Counted from the stretch's first letter, positions 1 to 13,322 are shown. The stretch: DNA of 64,000 bases from Chiridota heheva (GCA_020152595.1 JAIGNY010001448.1:62001-126000), one strand, 5' to 3'. Notes: generated by a model from the sequence alone, not told the origin. Made by a program: numbers and translations.

Positions 1-1426
1 ATGAAGAACATTTCCCGAAATTTAAAGAAATTTCTTGAAAATTGGAAAAATAGTCCCGAAAAATTAAAGGAGAATTTCCGATTAGCAGCAAAGTCAGTTA
101 TGGAACTTAATTTACTAGTTTAATTTTTCCACTTATGACCAGAAAATTATTAGAGTTCTTGTCCCCATCTGCTTGAGAAGTGACCCTTCCTATGCCTATG
201 TACCAATATGGTAGGGAGTTAGTGTACAGGGTTTAATATGAATGTGATGTTGCCTTTAATTTTCACCATTTACTTCTTCAGCCCCCTCACTTCAAAAATT
301 GCTGCTCCAAGGTCCCTGTGCCAGTTTTGCTACTTACTTTCAAGAACTGTAATACACTGTTTTAATTTACTTAAACACCTTTAAAGATATTTAAAAGTCT
401 TAATAGCATTTAATCATAAATATTCATTTAAAGACTTTGTCTAAAACCATTTTAAGGGATGCTCTTTTAGAACTTTGATATTGGATGTAAAACATCCCTA
501 ATTAAAATGGACTGATCCAATTTGTATTGCCTTTGTGTAGTCTTTGAATAAGTAAATGTGCTCCCTTTCTGTTCCCACAACATTCACTCTTATTTGTGTG
601 ACCTTTTTGTTAAATCACACTTTTGGAAGTTTGGTTTAACTTGAATATGCTTTTCTTATAAGTAATGTAAATGAGTCTTCAATTTTTTGTCTTTTTATGA
701 AATCTCTGATGAGAAAAATTAAATTATTCTTTAAAGATACATACTAAGAAATTTTGTTCAATTTAATGAATGACAAAATATAGGATGGCATAAATTTTCA
801 AGATCTTATCTTGTCTTTAGTGCTCAGTAGGTTTTTGATTAGAAATAAATAAAGTTTAGTTCCAATTCCCGAGGAGGAGTCAGTAAGTTGTTAAAATTAT
901 TTTTAATATTGGCATTTTGAAGCTAAGCCATATTCCGGAATAGATCAAATATTCATTATTTTAGTTTGGTATAGAATGTTACATGCCATTCACCCAGTAA
1001 GTAGATTTGGGGCTGTAATTGACTGAATGGGGACAATATGGATGGGAGGGGGGGAGGTTATCACTATGAGCTGCTTATCTTTAAGTTAAATCAGCTACAA
1101 ACTTATAAAGATACTAATACAATTCCAAGATTGATAACATATGTGTCATATATTACTGATCATATATAAAAGTAGCCAAGGTTTGCTATGCAGAAGAAAT
1201 CACAATTTTCCTCCAAAAATTGTTTAGGATTTAAATAAAAAGAGAGCAAAAGATAAGTTTGGGATCTACAATGGCGTTATGTTGCCGAGCAATGCTAATT
1301 GTTGCACAGAGGAAAATGAAAATGTTCAATGTTTGCTGAATTGGTCACTGATGGGTAAATTTTAGTACAGGTTGGTTGAAAATGTTTTTTCTGGTTCAAG
1401 AAAGGGCACACCAGTAGCTTAACACA
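1..1426. other. Gene-free AT-rich sequence
   Basis: No supported gene, RNA or repeat was recognised here. Open frames are short and without recognisable motifs. It may be intronic or intergenic. Confidence 0.5.
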
Positions 1427-1462
1427 CACCCTCCCCCCCCCCCCCCCCTCCTCTCTCCCTCC
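1427..1462. repeat. Poly-C / CT-rich tract
   Basis: A homopolymeric C run is followed by a short CT-rich tail. It is low-complexity sequence. The opposite strand is a G-run that could form quadruplex structure. Confidence 0.85.
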
Positions 1463-2110
1463 CAATATCTTGTAACTTATTGGAGAGGATATGAAAAACA
1501 GTAAAGTGATGAAAGAATCAAAACCTTAACTTTTGTGAAGAAGGTATTAAATATTAAAGAAAGATTTTTATCTGAAACTTACCGGTATTCAACTGCTCTC
1601 TTCATAGCAGTTAAAAACCTCTTCTCAAGGAGCTATAAGCTTAAATTGCAAGAGTTTGTAAAGAACTTATCAATGTTGACTTTTAAATTTTGAACAGAAT
1701 TGAAGCTAACTATTGACTCAGTCAAACCATATATGAGAGATAATCCTTTGTATATGTGTGAGACTATGGATCACATTTATTGTATTTAAAGGCCTATGGA
1801 CAAGTACAAAAGAGTTCAATAGTCTTTTAATTTTAGAAATAAAGTGTGTATTTTTCAAGTTTTTTAGTATATTGAAAAAATGTGATGTATGAACAGGAAA
1901 ACTCCTCAGAATGCTTTTGTTATTCTTTATATTTCTTCCCTTATTTTTAACTTTGAAAATGTTCAAAATGCCTTCTCCAGCTTGAGGTTGGTTGGGGGCC
2001 AGTATGGTAATGATCAAATCCTCTTTATTAGAAATATCTTATCTTTTTCAAAGAGAAATGGCAGAGGGTTAAACAACAATGAATTTACATCAGAAAATAA
2101 CGACTACTGT

Positions 2111-2398
2111 ATATTCCCTAATAAACACCCCAGGGAGCATTACATTTTCAAAAGGGGGCATTTATTTGAGGTTAAATTTCAAATGTACTTACAGTGTGCA
2201 TAGCAAGTTCAACTCTTTTGACTGTATTTTTCGGCAGTTTTACAGTTTTAAATGAGTTTTAGCTGAAGCCTAGTGTAAAATCACACTGTATTTAATATTA
2301 CAATATTACCAATCAATTTATGTGTGACTTTGCGATTGTCACCGCACAAAAAACATGGGGGGGCATTTATTAGAGTGGAGGCGTTTATTAAGGAATAT
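2111..2398. mobile_element. Small inverted-repeat DNA element (MITE G)
   Basis: The left edge reads ATATTCCCTAATAAACACC. The right edge, on the opposite strand, reads ATATTCCTTAATAAACGCC. Inside both ends is a second imperfect inverted block: a G-run followed by CATTTATT, at about 2154 and again at 2357. About 288 bp with matching inverted ends and no coding capacity fits a non-autonomous DNA transposon. The superfamily is not determined and no target duplication was confirmed. Confidence 0.6.
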
Positions 2399-2613
2399 GT
2401 CCCATTCATACATCACAAGAGTAACACAAAATTTTTTTTGTATATTTACCCAAACATCTTCAAATAGTTGTAAAATGGCTTTTTTAACTGAATGTGATGA
2501 AATGTTTTGCTGTTTTCATGCTTTTGAATGAATTTTAAACCCTTTAGCTAATGTTTTGAAAACCCTTTAGCGGTTATGATAGTACAAATGCTATCACGAA
2601 CGCTAAATACGAC

Positions 2614-2712
2614 CGGACGAGAACACAGTCGACACGGACAGACATAACATTGTATCAATGTCCACCTTTGATAAAGTTGTGGTGTGAATTGAATCGTGGT
2701 TTGTAGACAGGT
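2614..2712 (-). mobile_element. Degraded SINE copy (same family as at 30.1 kb)
   Basis: Read on the minus strand, this shares several blocks with the SINE at 30.06-30.23 kb: GTCTACARACCACGA, the core around CAAAGG...GGACATTGA, and ATGTTATGTYTGTCCGT. The RNA polymerase III promoter part is mostly lost. It is a 5'-truncated or eroded copy. Confidence 0.55.
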
Positions 2713-4930
2713 ATGAGACCTAAGATACCAGTCTCTTTAAAGTGGGTTTATTGCATTGAGACCAGATACTCCAGATTCTCTTTTTGTGGTGCATGTAACC
2801 AAAACAAAGCTAAAATGCAAATTAGAAAACTTGATTAGTTTGAGTCTTTCTTAGAACAGGGAGTCATCCAAAAAAGTGAGTTTGATTGGGTTTGTATTGT
2901 AAGGTAGAAATTGCAGTCACAGAGGAAATAACTTATTTTGGTTGTGTACACTATTGCTATACAGAACAGAACAAGACAGATACATGCATGTGTATGCCCT
3001 TCAAATGCAATGAGTATTTGGCACACATTTAGCAGTGTAGTATAGAATGACACTATACCCATAATTTGCAAGCTAGCAAAAGCTTTAGGGAATTTCATTT
3101 TTAACCTGTTTTTAGTCTTTTGCATGTTTTTTCCCCCTGATACATGTATTGATTTTGCAGTTACGGATCTAGGATTTTCTGATGGGGATGGCATTCTGGC
3201 AAGCATTGCTCTTATTCATATTAGATTGGTGTTCCATGCATAACATGTGGGGGTGGGGAGGCACTGGTATGTGTTTCAATTTTCTATAAAAAAATGATAC
3301 TGATTGTGATGAAGTTTAAATTACTTCATAATTTTCTTTTATTGTTGTTATTTTCCATCATAAGGCAGGGGAAAATAACACAGTCCAATTCCCCCTTAAC
3401 CGCTGCCTCAGGTTTTTTGAAGAGTTTGAGGGGAGGGAAGGGGCGGGGACAAATCGACATGAATATTTGGCATTCAAAACATGACAAACATGTTGGTTGG
3501 GGAAGGGGAATCGGTTGGGGAAGGGGAATCAGCAGTTGTGAAAGAAAACTAAGGTGCAAAGGTAAAAGAAGATGTTCATATTTCATCTGATCTCGACAAG
3601 AATGATTCCTAATTTCCATACGCATCATTTGGGAAAGAGAGAACCACATTATATAGATTAATCATTAAGATAGTCATGTGTTATTTGCACACAAACTGTA
3701 TGTTTTCCCTAATTTCTTCAAAATGGTGTTAAAATATAGCAATCAATATGTCTTAGAATGAAACTAGGATATAGAGATTAATCAAGAAAATTGGCAATTG
3801 GGAATAAATTACAATTATATGTTGATAGAAAATAGTTATAGATGTATACAAGTTGTATGAATTGATTAAGTTTAAGGAATAAGTATATTCAACACTGCAA
3901 ATAAGTTAAATCTATTCTTTTTTAAGCCAGAGTTTTATATCCATTTTTTGTAGTGGGACTCAAGTTGGAACAGTTTTATCCCCAAACTGAAGTGCACATG
4001 TTGGATTTGTTATCATTTATTTCTTTAAATTGTTTTTCTAATGTGGAAGAGCCTCAGAATATAAGACCTTGATGCAGGAAGAAATGTGAGCTTGAAGTGA
4101 CAGAACAAGTTCAATAAATTCAAGACATTCCATGTTGTGAGGTTTTTCACTTCTTATTGAGATGTCCATCTGGTTGTTGAACTCCCTTCACCAGGATACA
4201 GATGAAGACAAAATTAGAGAAAGAAGGAAGAAGAAGTAAGAAATGCAAGATTTGCTCCCCTGTGATTTTGCTCTGAGTTGAACTTAAAATTCGTGGTGGC
4301 CGTATGTACACTAACCTTGTTTGTTTGCGGTTGTGTGAATGCCCTCTGAAAGGCTTTGTTGTGGAAATATTATTTTACTGTCTGTAATTGATGGGAGATG
4401 AACTTCCCTAATTATTCCTTTTTCAAACGCAATCCCCTTTTGGATAATGAACTCTTCCATCTTCCCATTGAAGGTGTTGTGTATGATTTTATATAAAAAA
4501 AATTGTTTCTGAACAAACAAGAATTATTGAATAATGGGTATGATGTATTTCTTTCCCCTTTTAAAGTTTTCAGTCAAGAGGCCTAGAAGTGCTAATCATT
4601 TCAGAGGATTAGTCCATTCATCAGAGGTAAATTTATTTTGTGAAATGTTGTTTGCATTTTGTCCTAAGGATATTTATAAAATATATGGATATAATGATCA
4701 AAACAGGTGTTGTGTTTATTTATGTTTCCAGTGATTTGCTTTAGAATATGAAGTATGGTACTTGTTGGGAGGTTAATGAACTTCTGCTGCATAAATATTG
4801 GGTTAAGAATGGAATCTTTTTTTTTTTTTATTGATCAGATTGCATAAACTTATTTTTCAGCTTGTAATGTTGGTGGTATAGGTGGATGAGAGTACTAAAT
4901 TCGAGGACACATTGTTTTTTTCTTTCCATA
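2713..4930. other. Gene-free sequence with G-rich patches
   Basis: Two overlapping opposite-strand frames at 3294-3649 and one at 2835-3206 have no recognisable domain. The patch at 3423-3530 is G-rich and contains a doubled 18-bp unit, GGTTGGGGAAGGGGAATC. A segment near 3160-3200 resembles the G-run repeat family H. Confidence 0.45.
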
Positions 4931-4932
4931 TT

Positions 4933-5195
4933 TGGTTCTGATGCGATAGCATCAGGAACCCATGATGGTGCGTGTGTGTATGTATGTGTGTATGTATGTG
5001 TGTGTGTATGTATGGATGTGAAGGCCAGCTTGTAAATGCGATTAATGTATTATGTGGTACACAGATAGCCCATGGTCTGTAGATGTGCCCTATGGTTTTT
5101 TGTGGTATATCATGCATATTAATGATAAGGCAGGGCTTAATATAAAAATCTTGAAATGCTCTTATTTTGACAATCACAAGTTTTTTTTTGCTTCC
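4933..5195 (+). mobile_element. Family C element, left part only
   Basis: It begins with GGTTCTGATGCGATAGCATC, then a (GT/ATGT) stretch, then an interior beginning GGTACACAGATAGCCCATGG. The same order occurs at 26.53 kb (both ends present) and 42.0 kb. The right inverted end is absent, so the copy is truncated. The terminal GATGCGATAGCATC is itself nearly palindromic. Confidence 0.65.
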
Positions 5196-6042
5196 TCAGG
5201 ATTAAGTATCAAGAACATTAATAAAACAGAATTAAAACACTTCACTTCATTTTCAGATTGTTGGTTCCTTTTGTTTTGCTCAGTTTTACTCCCTGATGCT
5301 TTTTGTGTGATTTGGGATTTTCTTTCCCTTGCTTGACACACTTGTTACAAACAGACAGGACATTTTTGTACTCTTAGTATTAGTTAATCACAAGCTCTTG
5401 TGGGCAGTGGGCTTCATTTTCTCTGCAGTAACAGCAACATTCAACAGGCAAAAGTGGTTGCCATGCCATTTTGTAGGGATTTTTACAAAGCGTAGTTTGA
5501 AAATAAAATAACTTTTAAAAACGCCACCCCTATTTTTTGGCGTAATGTTATTCAATGAACACTGGACAGTAAGGCTTTTAAAGCTCTGATGTTAATATTT
5601 CTCTTTTGTATTTGTTGGTGTACATGTACTTTATACATGTTTTTGAATCTATGAATGGTCAGTCAAAGTTGATCTAAATCTATCAAGAAGATGAAGAATC
5701 TCATTGGTCCATTGTAGATAGGGAAAATGGTTGAAAATACTTTTACAGTCCTCTGAATACACAGTATGAAAATATGACAGAGTTAAAAAATGAAAAAAAG
5801 TAAAATGAAACATTTTTGTTTGGTTTGTAATCTTTTGATATTTGTTTTATCATTTATTGATCTTCATGCATATTGTTGTTCATGTTACTGTCTATACTTT
5901 TGAGAATTCATGTAACATGCAATTAAACAAACAATTGGAAGACAATTTTCATATTCTCAAAGCACATGTAGTTTGATTTTAAAGCCAATATTATAAGAAA
6001 AATCATCTAATAACGTTGTGCAGGATCTCTGTAGTCACGTTA
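5196..6042. other. Gene-free sequence
   Basis: Short frames at 5052-5336 and 5329-5511 have no recognisable motif. Nothing else was seen. Confidence 0.45.
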
Positions 6043-6140
6043 GTCCCGGTATCCCAATCCCAGTATCCCAATCCCGTTGTCCCGGTGTTCCGATCCCGGT
6101 GTCCCGTTCCCGGTATCCTGATCCCAGTATTGCTCAATCC
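6043..6140. repeat. Short CCCGGT-rich tandem repeat
   Basis: About nine degenerate 10-12 bp units of the type TCCCGGTATCCCAA follow one another. This is a GC-rich and CpG-containing patch in otherwise AT-rich DNA. The minus-strand frame across it is a by-product of the repeat. Confidence 0.75.
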
Positions 6141-6599
6141 CGACCACATAAGGATTCGTAACTACAACCGGGAATCCTGGGAGTGATAAAACTGTTGGAA
6201 AAAACATCTTTTCCGGTTTTTTGAAAGAAATATTAAGTAAATATATGTCAATTTTTTTATTTTTATGTAAAAACAATTTACTCTTACAAGTCAGTTTTGA
6301 CATTTGAGAAGCACTTAAGTCAGTTATAACTTTATCAATCATAAACAAACTTTCAACACATGATGGCAAAAAAAGGAGTTTCGTGGAGTTTTTAGATACC
6401 AAATTACGGAATTCTCTTAACCTGAGCAAATTGTCATGTATAGAAGGTTATACCACACATTCTTTTTAGTCATTCAACAATCAAAACCCTGAAAAAGACA
6501 TAATTTCATATTGGCTTTTTGATGCCACAAGCAAATTCGGGAAGGGGGGGGGGGAGGCAGAATTTCAAAATTGGACTAGCAGTATGAGATATTTTTTGG

Positions 6600-6755
6600 T
6601 AAATGCAGTATGACAGTTTATGATTTGATACCTGCAGTATAAAAATAAGTGATTTTTGATACCTGCAGTATGAAAATAGGTGATTTTGATACATGCAGTA
6701 CCAAAATAAGTTATTTTTGATACATGCAGTGTAAAAATATGCAATTTTTTTTAGA
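6600..6755. repeat. 30-bp tandem repeat
   Basis: Four to five degenerate units start at about 6628, 6658, 6688 and 6718, with the core TGATACMTGCAGTA. It lies between a G-run (6544) and an AATTTCAAAATT / ATCAAAATTCTG pair, so it may be the interior of an old inverted-repeat element. That is an inference. Confidence 0.7.
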
Positions 6756-8398
6756 TTAGCAGTATGAGAGATTAGATTTTTAACACCTACATTATCAAAA
6801 TTCTGAAAAAAAAGCAACTGCTAGGGCAGCACATGTAGATATACATCACATATGGAAGTGCCCCCGGGTCAAATTTACATGTCACTCATACACACTAGAC
6901 CACTAACAGTTTAACACTAGGCCCAAGTTCATAAACAAGAATTCACATGGAATGGAATACCTATCAAAATGCTTCAAAAATACATCAGGTCAATAATAAT
7001 TGAAAACAATGGAGTCCATCTTTTTATATTTACAATAAAATTGCCTTGAAAATAACAAAAAGTGTTGTCTGAAATCGCAAATTCTAATTATAAAAAGTTA
7101 CGCGATGGAAACAAGATGGCTACTTCTGCAAGATCTAACAGGATTTTATTAAAAGTTTTACTGAAATTGGGGGCAATATTTTGAATATTACAGTATTTTT
7201 ACCTGACAGACTGAATTCTTCCGTGGGTTGTGATTCTAGGGAACATTCTTTCGGTTTTTTTAAAAAAAAGTTACAGGAGTTTTTCAGATATGATTGAGTT
7301 ATTTATAAACATATTAAAGGATTTTTATGCTCTTTGTAAGTACTTTGTTATTTATCAGTTGTTATGAGTGTATTTCATGTTTAGATGTGAATTTGACCTT
7401 GTGTACTAACATAAGGTAGTGACAGTGCAGTAAGGAATATACATTAGGGGAATCCCAGTAGTGGCACCACTACCAGTAGTGAGTAAGCAACATTACCGGT
7501 AGTACAAAAACGTGACTACCACACAACGCTATCTTTTAAATTTATTTATCTATTTGCATGCCCCAATGATTAGTTTGGACAGTTTAACTATACCATTAAT
7601 CTGGCTTTTAGCTTTCAATATAATTCAGTCTAAGGCAAGAATTCCTGTTCATTTTCTTAGTGGTTTAATGAAGGAATAAGAATAAAGAGAAGTTTTCAAC
7701 CACCTCATTCTCTTACAAGCTTCTTATTGCCAATTGATTCACATTTTTTTGAAGAATTATTCAAAATACCTAACCCCTGGAATGTTCCATTGTTTTGTAG
7801 GGCAAGCAAAGAATGATTTGTTATGGAAGTTTTCACTCATAAATCCAAGGCCATTCACAAATATCCTGACCATGTGGCTGTTGAACTTGACATTTATAAA
7901 AAAGGAAACCCAGAAGAACAGAGTTGCTGCTGATTCTGTCTTCATGGTGTCTTTTTGAGTGTCATTGAACGTATCTCTGAAATCCCCCTGGCGGTAATCC
8001 GATCAGGCAATTTATAACATATAGAAAACGCTCTCCCAGGACAACTTAAGGCCATCTGATTTTGTTTTCAGAAGGATGGGCTTATGTGTTGTTTTGTCAG
8101 TAACTAAACGCATCTTTTGATTAAACCTTTGGACATGTTGCCTCCACAGGATCCCAAATGTTATTTTTCTTAACCATACAAAAGGACTCTTCTTTCTGGA
8201 GGGCGATAACACTGACATGAGTTCAACTTTGAAGATGTTTTTGTCCAAAGTAAAATTTATATTTGGAAATATACCAACTTATTTCTATTAGTTTAATGCC
8301 TTTTAAAAATTAAAGTAATGACAACATATCTTACAGAATGCTGAGAAGCAATTTGTTTGGTTGCGAATAATGGAATTGTTATCTGGACAGTGCCATGA
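6756..8398. other. Gene-free sequence with one weak coding-like segment
   Basis: No gene is supported. A 35-codon frame at 7829-7938 has a protein-like composition (reported under findings), but it ends at a stop and has no confirmed splice sites. Confidence 0.4.
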
Positions 8399-8450
8399 GG
8401 CATGTAGCCAGGTTTTTTAAGAAGGGAGGGGGGGGGAGGGGGTGCTGGGC
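8399..8450 (+). mobile_element. Family H end (GTAGCCAG + G-run)
   Basis: GGCATGTAGCCAGG is followed by TTTTTTAAGAAGGG and a long G-run. The same order is at 36.10 kb, where a matching inverted end is present. Only the left end is recognisable here. Confidence 0.4.
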
Positions 8451-8847
8451 AGATTCTACATATTCCCTGTGTGTTATGTTTCTCTGCTTGATTTTATGCA
8501 TAGAGGGGCACATACGTTCGCAAGGGGGAGGGGAGACACACCTCCCTCTCAACAAAAAGGGCAATTTCCATAATTCATTGATGCTATATACCCAGGATTA
8601 TGAAAAGTGGAAAGGGATAATGGTATTTTGCGGTTTCCTTTATAAGATAGATTAATGAATTAAGTTTGTGTTGTTTACAAATTTGATCAAAAGTGTGGAA
8701 AATAGCTCCGAAAATGAAATGATTTTAAATTGAGAATGATTGGTTTGTAACACGCAACCTAGGCAGTCATCATGAGAAAAGGACTCTCAACAATCAATTT
8801 ATCAAAGCAATGTGTGAGCATATGTGGATTAATGATGTCATTAAACT

Positions 8848-9007
<160 letters not shown>

Positions 9008-11731
9008 AAAAGAAGCTATTTCAGGTGTGTTGCAACATTAGCCCTGATATGATATTAACTCATTTCAGACCAATATTTTGAGAACCTCTTATTAGTAAAT
9101 AAGTTTAATGTTGTACATTTAAGACCAATATTTTAAATCAAGTTTCAAAATTTAGATTTGACATCTCTATAAAGTGTTTGCAGTTCTACCACCCAATCTC
9201 AGTACTCTACCTCTAACCCTCTGGGTAAACAAATATTATTTTTAGATATCCAGCCAAAAAAAAAAAATACAGAAATTGTTTGAACTTCTTATGAGTCTAA
9301 CAAATTTTGATTTTTTTAGTTGTTTTTGTAGGGCAGGAGTAGTTTTATGGGTGAAGAATATTTATGAATATCCTCCAAAAAATGCATCTGGATGCTTCTC
9401 AATTTAGAGCAAAAGGGTGAAAAGGTATGTATCTGTTTTATGAAATTACAGGGCATTTCTAACTCCCAAATTGTTTATGACCTACACTCCTTCTTAGCTC
9501 AAGAATTTGGTAGTCCACAAGTGCTCTTTCTCTCTCTACCTTATGTTGGGAAATAATGCTGGTCAAAAGTACCCCTGTATGGAAAGCTCTTCGATATACA
9601 ATTACTTTAGTAAATAGCAGCATCTGATCCCTCCCTATTGCAGCAAATGGTAATACCCACCCTGCTTCCCTCTACGCACTTTACAACCCCCAACTCCCTT
9701 TTCACTTATTTGAATTAAACACTGGAACAATTTGACCAATGCTGGTGAAGTGTTTATAACTCCTTCATGCAACCAACCAACCTTAACAAATTACTGTGAA
9801 AACTGGTTATTTGTTTACAGTGTCAAAAATCAAATTAAATCATGAAATCATAGTAATAGGAGGTTTTAAAAACAAACATGGGATTCAAAAAACAAAAGAT
9901 TATAACACCACAAAATGAAAGAAAAAGCAGCTAACAGTCAATTAACAATTCCAGTATTCAAATTGTCAGCTTCTTTTGTTCTGCAGTAGTTCAGGACAAT
10001 AACCTTCTAAGCACATTCGCTTTTATACACGGGACATCACCTGTGGTTTTTAGTTTACTTTTAGTCTGTACTTTATTATCATATTCTATACCGCTAAAAG
10101 TTCATTGCACTTTCTCTGCTCAGGATTATTCCATTTCTAAGTTGGATTCTTCCATTTTGTACCAGGTATATCTTTTAGATTGTACACTTTTGTGATCATG
10201 TCTTTTTAAACTTTTGATTTCCAGGTTGCTTCAGTTTCTCAACCCCTGTGCTCTGCTAAGGTGATCAACCATCTGCGACAATCTTTTCTCGTTTCCTTTA
10301 TCGTGCAGTTTTGCATTTTTCAAAGCATTCATGCTAATAAGGAAACGTATCTTCTGTCTCTTAGTGTCAATGCCCTGGCTTGCAGAGGAAAATTGTCTTG
10401 AATTTCCTCTTCTGAATTTTACATAATTTGTTTTACCTTTCTTTGAGTTGCATACTGTTGATGTGAGATAGGAATAGAAAGAGGGAAACAAAACCTCATT
10501 TTGGGAGTCAATGCCTTAGCTGCTCTGCTCATTGCAGATTATTTTCTGAAAAATGTCCTATCGGTCATTTGCCTCGATTAGCGCAATCACCTTACAGTCC
10601 ATGACCCCTACAGATGTTAAGATGAATCCAGGGCAACAACCTGATGCTCTCGAGTGGAGTTGCCTCTCCTGTCATGGCTTTACCATTTCTACCCCCTAGG
10701 GCTTGAGACTCCCGTGCACATATACCATACGCTCAGCTGCTTGTGTTACTGCTGAGAAGGGAGGTAGAAGGCTCATGAATTTTAATAGGCCATCCTCAAG
10801 AACCTACTCAAGACTTGAAGTGTGGACACCTCAAGGTGTGCTTCTACATGTTTCCTAAAAGTTCATTGACATGGTGCCTACCGTGCTTGCATCTTTACTC
10901 CCTAAAATAATTAATTTCTCTCACTGGAACAGAACTTGGATATCTTTTACTCTCCTAATTATTGTCAGAGGCAAAAGTAAAACATTGTATAATTTGGGAG
11001 AGGTTTGAAATCTTTGTTTTGATTGTAAATTGCTTCTGGAAGGTTCTTGCTTTAGATTTCTGCTTATTTGTGGAACTTTAAGGTTCAGAGTTTTTCATGA
11101 GAATAAGTTGTTGAGTTCATGATTCTGTTTATTATTGAGGGAGTTCAATATTCATTTTATTGAGGTCCATGGGGGTTGTGATTTGTTGTTCATTATTAAA
11201 AGTTAAGGTTTTCCTTGTTTCTCCCACAATGTATGGGTTCAGAATATTTGTCTTTAGTGCCCCTTAACAAAGATTCCCTTTTCATTTGTGTGAAGGAAGA
11301 GAATGAACGATTAAATTTATATGGGCAGCATGGGAAGGTGACAAATTAAATGATTAAAGAATAATGCATAGAGCGTTCCATAAACAAAACTTGATAAAAA
11401 CTGACCAATTTTATAAGAGATGGGATTCTATCAGATTTCATAGACACATTAATTAACCATGTCAATAATTTATTATTTTGATTATGCTATTAAATCACTT
11501 GCCATGTAAGATGTTTTTTTAATATTTGTTTTTTTATACAAAAATATCAAAACCTAAAAAGAGCAGCAATTTGACCAATAAAACTAGGTGCATTATTACA
11601 AGTTTTTAGTATTGCTCATGAAGTTACTGACACTTTAGTTCTCTTGCAATGAAGCATAAGACTAAGGTGCAATTTAAAGGAGTACAAGGTAACATTAAAA
11701 GGTAACATTTCAAGAGCTGCCTGCATCAATA
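9008..11731. other. Gene-free sequence
   Basis: No gene, RNA or clear repeat was recognised. The frames at 10231-10491 (minus) and 11616-11798 (minus) show no domain. The stretch 10500-10900 is less AT-rich than its surroundings and has C-x2-C in one frame, but stops break it and no family is recognisable. Confidence 0.4.
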
Positions 11732-11973
11732 TTAAAGGAGCACTAGACCGAAAAGCGATGGTGCTCGTTTTTATGACGTTCACAGATATATCATCCACAA
11801 CAGATCGATAAACTTCATGCCTCCATAGCCCACAGATGACGTGAGAGCAAAGGTCACTTGAATATTCATATTAACCAAAAAATTCCTATACCGTTGCGCA
11901 GTAGATAAACATTCAATTTTTGGGGGGATCCCCTAAAAATATGCACTCAGTTTTTAGTGTAGTGCTCCTTTAA
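11732..11973. mobile_element. MITE F, 242 bp, TIR TTAAAGGAGCACTA
   Basis: The left end TTAAAGGAGCACTAGACC matches the reverse complement of the right end, where CTTAAAGGAGCACTACAC is read on the minus strand. The inverted match covers about 20 bp with few mismatches. No coding capacity is present. Flanking bases are TA-rich, so the target duplication cannot be assigned with confidence. Confidence 0.75.
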
Positions 11974-12538
11974 GTTTGACTACTTGTATACTGTTCCTTT
12001 GAACCCTCTGGTCTGCATCTTATCTGTCATTGTGCCACAGAGCAGGTGGCATGAATCTCTGTCTTTTCAGCTTATGACTTTTTAAAGGGAACTTTGTCAA
12101 TGCACAGAGAATGTACCAGCTGTTGCCTAGGGTGTCCTCAACTTTCATGCACCCTCTTGATAGCAATATACATTGTTTGTTAACAAGAAAATATATTTGT
12201 GACCTAATTTTTAAATCATGACTATAGTCGGATAGTGATTTTTGCATCAATATATTTTAAATTTAATAGACATCAAAGATGAGAAGGGTTCAATCTTTAA
12301 TCCAAATATCACTGAAATCAAAGAGTTGAATAGTTCTGAGTATTGATTTGCACAAAAAGCATTCATTAACAGTAACGATACTTTTGTACAATGTGGTGTT
12401 GTCAAGTTTATTCATTTCAAACAAAATTTTTGATGCAGGTGATAGTTGTATATTCCGTCCTGCTTTTACAGCAAGGATTTTATTGAATTAATGATGAAGG
12501 TTGATTCAACCACTTAAGATTCTTGCTCTATGCCTTGA

Positions 12539-12714
12539 AGGCCAGGTATCATCTCTAACCTGGAGGCAAGTAGATTTCAATTGTGTGTTTTCAATTCGTG
12601 TGTTTTGATTGGTCGAAATACGATGGTACAATATGCACTTACATTGATAGGCCAATCAGTATCGTTTTGGAATTAAATGTATGCCACTATTATTTTATTC
12701 ACAATAGATGGCCT
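12539..12714 (-). mobile_element. MITE A copy 1, 176 bp
   Basis: Read on the minus strand, it starts AGGCCATCTATTGTGAA, contains ATACTGATTGGCCTATCA and GCACATTGTACCATCGT-like blocks, and ends TGGCCT. It aligns over its full length with copies at 19127 and 38150. Its outer flanks are TTAA on one side and TCAA on the other. A TTAA or TTA target would fit a piggyBac-like or Harbinger-like origin; the superfamily is undecided. Confidence 0.8.
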
Positions 12715-12767
12715 TTAAGGTGGGAGCTGGTTTATTTTCAGCTTCATCACAGCATTTAAAAAGAACT

Positions 12768-12945
12768 TCTTAAAAGGACTTCAAAGAAACAAAATAGTGA
12801 ATAAAGCATTCAGGTATCTTATTCCATAAGGAGATATCTAAGTTAAGTAAGTTTGGTATCTGTTTGGTATTTGTGTAGAAACGACTAAAATAAGACTATA
12901 GTTGTGATGTCATAGCCTCAGATTCCTCAAAACTTGCATTGTGCA
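12768..12945 (+). mobile_element. Family E fragment
   Basis: This matches the left half of the complete family E element at 43.57 kb: GGACTTCAAAGAAACAAAAT, then TCTTATTCC, GGAGATATC, then GTGATGTCATAGCCTCAGAT. Both ends of the element are missing. It lies just beyond MITE A copy 1. Confidence 0.7.
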
Positions 12946-13089
12946 CTTTCTTGAATCATTAATGGTTTTGATTGGGGGGTGATAAGGGTAGGATTAGGTG
13001 GTATGGAAGGAGAGGGGTCAGGGAGGGTGGGATTTAGGTAGAGAGGACTAGGGAAGGGTGGGTGTATATGCATACTGATTTAATTATCT

Positions 13090-13322
13090 ATTGTCTGTTA
13101 TTGTAACATAAGGGGGTTTGCATTCATAAGCTTTAGGTAGCTTTTTTGCAAAATCTTCTGAGCCACTGTCTTTATATTTGTTAAACTACGTTACTCTCAT
13201 TTAAGTTTAATCAATCAGTATATAATTTATAATATGTATCTAATTTTGTTTGATGTATATGTTATGTATATATTTAAATTGTAATTGTTCGGCTGGAATT
13301 AAAGTATTTGAAATGAAATGAA
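13090..13322 (+). mobile_element. Possible 3' end of a CR1/L2-like LINE
   Basis: A G-rich stretch (12965-13070) is followed by AT-rich sequence ending GGAATTAAAGTATTTG and then GAAAT repeated (GAAATGAAATGAAA). Short GAAAT-type tails are characteristic of some CR1/L2-clade retrotransposon 3' ends. No coding remnant was found, so the call rests on the tail alone. Confidence 0.35.

Noticed and set aside
2835-3649. Opposite-strand frames of 98-123 codons as small secreted or membrane proteins
   Set aside because: They overlap a G-rich repeat patch, have no plausible splice context and no recognisable domain.
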